Source: Psoroptes ovis (taxonomy: Eukaryota; Arthropoda; Arachnida; Sarcoptiformes; Psoroptidae). From it: a DNA stretch of 64,000 nt. The DNA lies in NCBI GenBank assembly GCA_002943765.1, contig PQWQ01000009.1, positions 744,001-808,000 on the forward strand, read 5' to 3'. Both the position numbers and the translations under genes were made by a program. Below are positions 63,227 to 64,000 of this stretch, in pieces (position 1 is the stretch's first letter; every line of letters starts with the position of its first letter). A model generated the notes under the pieces. That model did no database searches. It was given only the letters and a program-made list of their open reading frames with translations, and had not been told where the DNA came from.

Positions 63227-63345
63227 CAGGGTTTCAAGTTTTTATTCAGAGTTTTAAAGTTAATTTTCGTAGTTTTGAATGGAATTCCCGATTGTAAAAT
63301 TATGAAATTCAATTTTAAAACTACCAATTAAAACTTTAAACTCTG
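63227..63345. mobile_element. Palindromic MITE, copy 1
   Basis: A 119-bp element bounded by CAGGGTTT and AAACTCTG. Its two arms (AGAGTTTTAAAGTTAATTTT and AATTTTAAAACTACCAATTA) pair imperfectly along the whole length. It is clearly homologous to the copy at 63830. The flanking duplication is not preserved. Confidence 0.65.
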
Positions 63346-63675
63346 TGATAATGTATGATGCATGTATAAATGATGATGTTGTGAATATATATTCATATAA
63401 ATATCGATATATATATATATATATATATTGTTCTTGATGTACGTGTTATTATACATATAATAGTATTTGTATATATGTATAGTTCTGATAATCTCATCAT
63501 TATTTTAAATATTTAGAAATAGAAACATCAGTGCAACGTAACACATAACAAGTGTATTTATATATCAATACATATTTATTCAGGAGATTCATAATTGTCA
63601 TAAACAAAGCCGCTTTAAAAATTTTGATAATTGAAATTTCAATGTTTTCAGTACATTAGAATAGAGAAAAATTGG

Positions 63676-63733
63676 ACGTATTAATACGTATAATTAAAAG
63701 AAATGAATCTATTGACAAAACGTATTAATACGT
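63676..63733. repeat. Twin 14-bp palindromes
   Basis: ACGTATTAATACGT occurs twice, at 63676-63689 and 63720-63733, each perfectly self-complementary with centres 44 bp apart. Confidence 0.75.
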
Positions 63734-63829
63734 CAATGGCTTAATCAACATTTTTATTATCTTTTTTCAAATACAACCACCGACCACTATTTTTTCATAG
63801 ATTTATATATATGTATTCACAGGGTTAAA

Positions 63830-63937
63830 GTTTTGATTCGTGGTTTTGAAATTGATTTTCGTAGTTTTAAATGTTATTTCAAACTGTATGATCACGAAAT
63901 TTAATTTTAAAACTCCGAATTAAAACTTTAAATCCTG
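63830..63937. mobile_element. Palindromic MITE, copy 2
   Basis: A 108-bp element from CAGGGTTAAAG to CTTTAAATCCTG, with arms that pair imperfectly. TTCA on both sides (63826-63829 and 63938-63941) looks like a 4-bp target-site duplication. It shares long blocks with copy 1, such as TTTTCGTAGTTTT and TTTAATTTTAAAACT-like sequence. No coding capacity. Confidence 0.7.
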
Positions 63938-64000
63938 TTCATTCAAATATATATATGAATGAAAATTCAAAGGTATATATTATTATGATATACAAATGGA

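Noticed and set aside
1..64000. CRISPR arrays, rRNA, tRNA and bacterial operon signals
   Set aside because: No regularly spaced repeats with unique spacers, no rRNA blocks and no convincing tRNA cloverleaf were seen. Gene structure is eukaryotic throughout.

Overview
The window looks like nuclear DNA of a small-genome arthropod, most likely an acariform (astigmatid) mite. It is very AT-rich, full of A/T runs, GAT/CAT trinucleotide tracts and CA/GT microsatellites. The protein-coding genes have GT-AG introns, many only 50-100 bp long, and the products are clearly metazoan and arthropod-like. I see no bacterial, phage or CRISPR features and no rRNA or tRNA genes. Species assignment is inference.

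Layout. 1-9.8 kb: gene-poor, with one short mariner-type MITE. 10.0-10.8 kb (+): an unrecognised Pro/Thr/Ser-rich protein behind a TATA/initiator promoter. 10.8-13.7 kb (-): a PIX-type RhoGEF (SH3-DH-PH-coiled coil). 14.9-16.8 kb (+): PDSS1, the trans-polyprenyl diphosphate synthase of ubiquinone synthesis. 17.1-19.7 kb (-): the mitochondrial i-AAA protease YME1L. 22.0-26.2 kb (+): a KANSL1-like PEHE protein. 26.9-28.3 kb (-): histone acetyltransferase HAT1. 28.3-39.3 kb: an 11-kb desert. 39.4-44.3 kb (+): a vrille/NFIL3 bZIP repressor. 46.4-46.7 kb (-): a small secreted Leu/Lys-rich peptide. 48.8-50.4 kb (+): AP endonuclease 2. 50.5-51.0 kb (+): a Q-rich coiled-coil protein, perhaps MED30-like. 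51.0-52.2 kb (-): an unrecognised type I membrane glycoprotein. 53.2-54.2 kb (-): an insulin-like prepropeptide. About 56.1-56.4 kb: a decayed reading frame. 57.3-61.2 kb (-): a CP2-family transcription factor (TFCP2/gemini type). 61.2-64 kb: AT-rich DNA with two related palindromic MITEs.

The genes form no operon. Several neighbours are tightly convergent (33 bp between the 10-kb gene and pix, 6 bp between the genes meeting at 51.03 kb). I rebuilt exon structures by hand from splice sites, reading phase and protein similarity. Splice coordinates may be off by a base where I could not cross-check them.

The observations I rate highest are: (i) a recurrent GCCATCT/AGATGGC heptamer 100-525 bp upstream of four housekeeping genes; (ii) an insulin-like precursor with canonical cysteines, a very long C-peptide and no intron; (iii) a HAT1 start codon that appears to be split by an intron; (iv) a +1/-1 frame discontinuity near the 3' end of the vrille-like gene; (v) a nested GC-rich hairpin inside a vrille intron. 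I did not find a wholly new multi-gene system.
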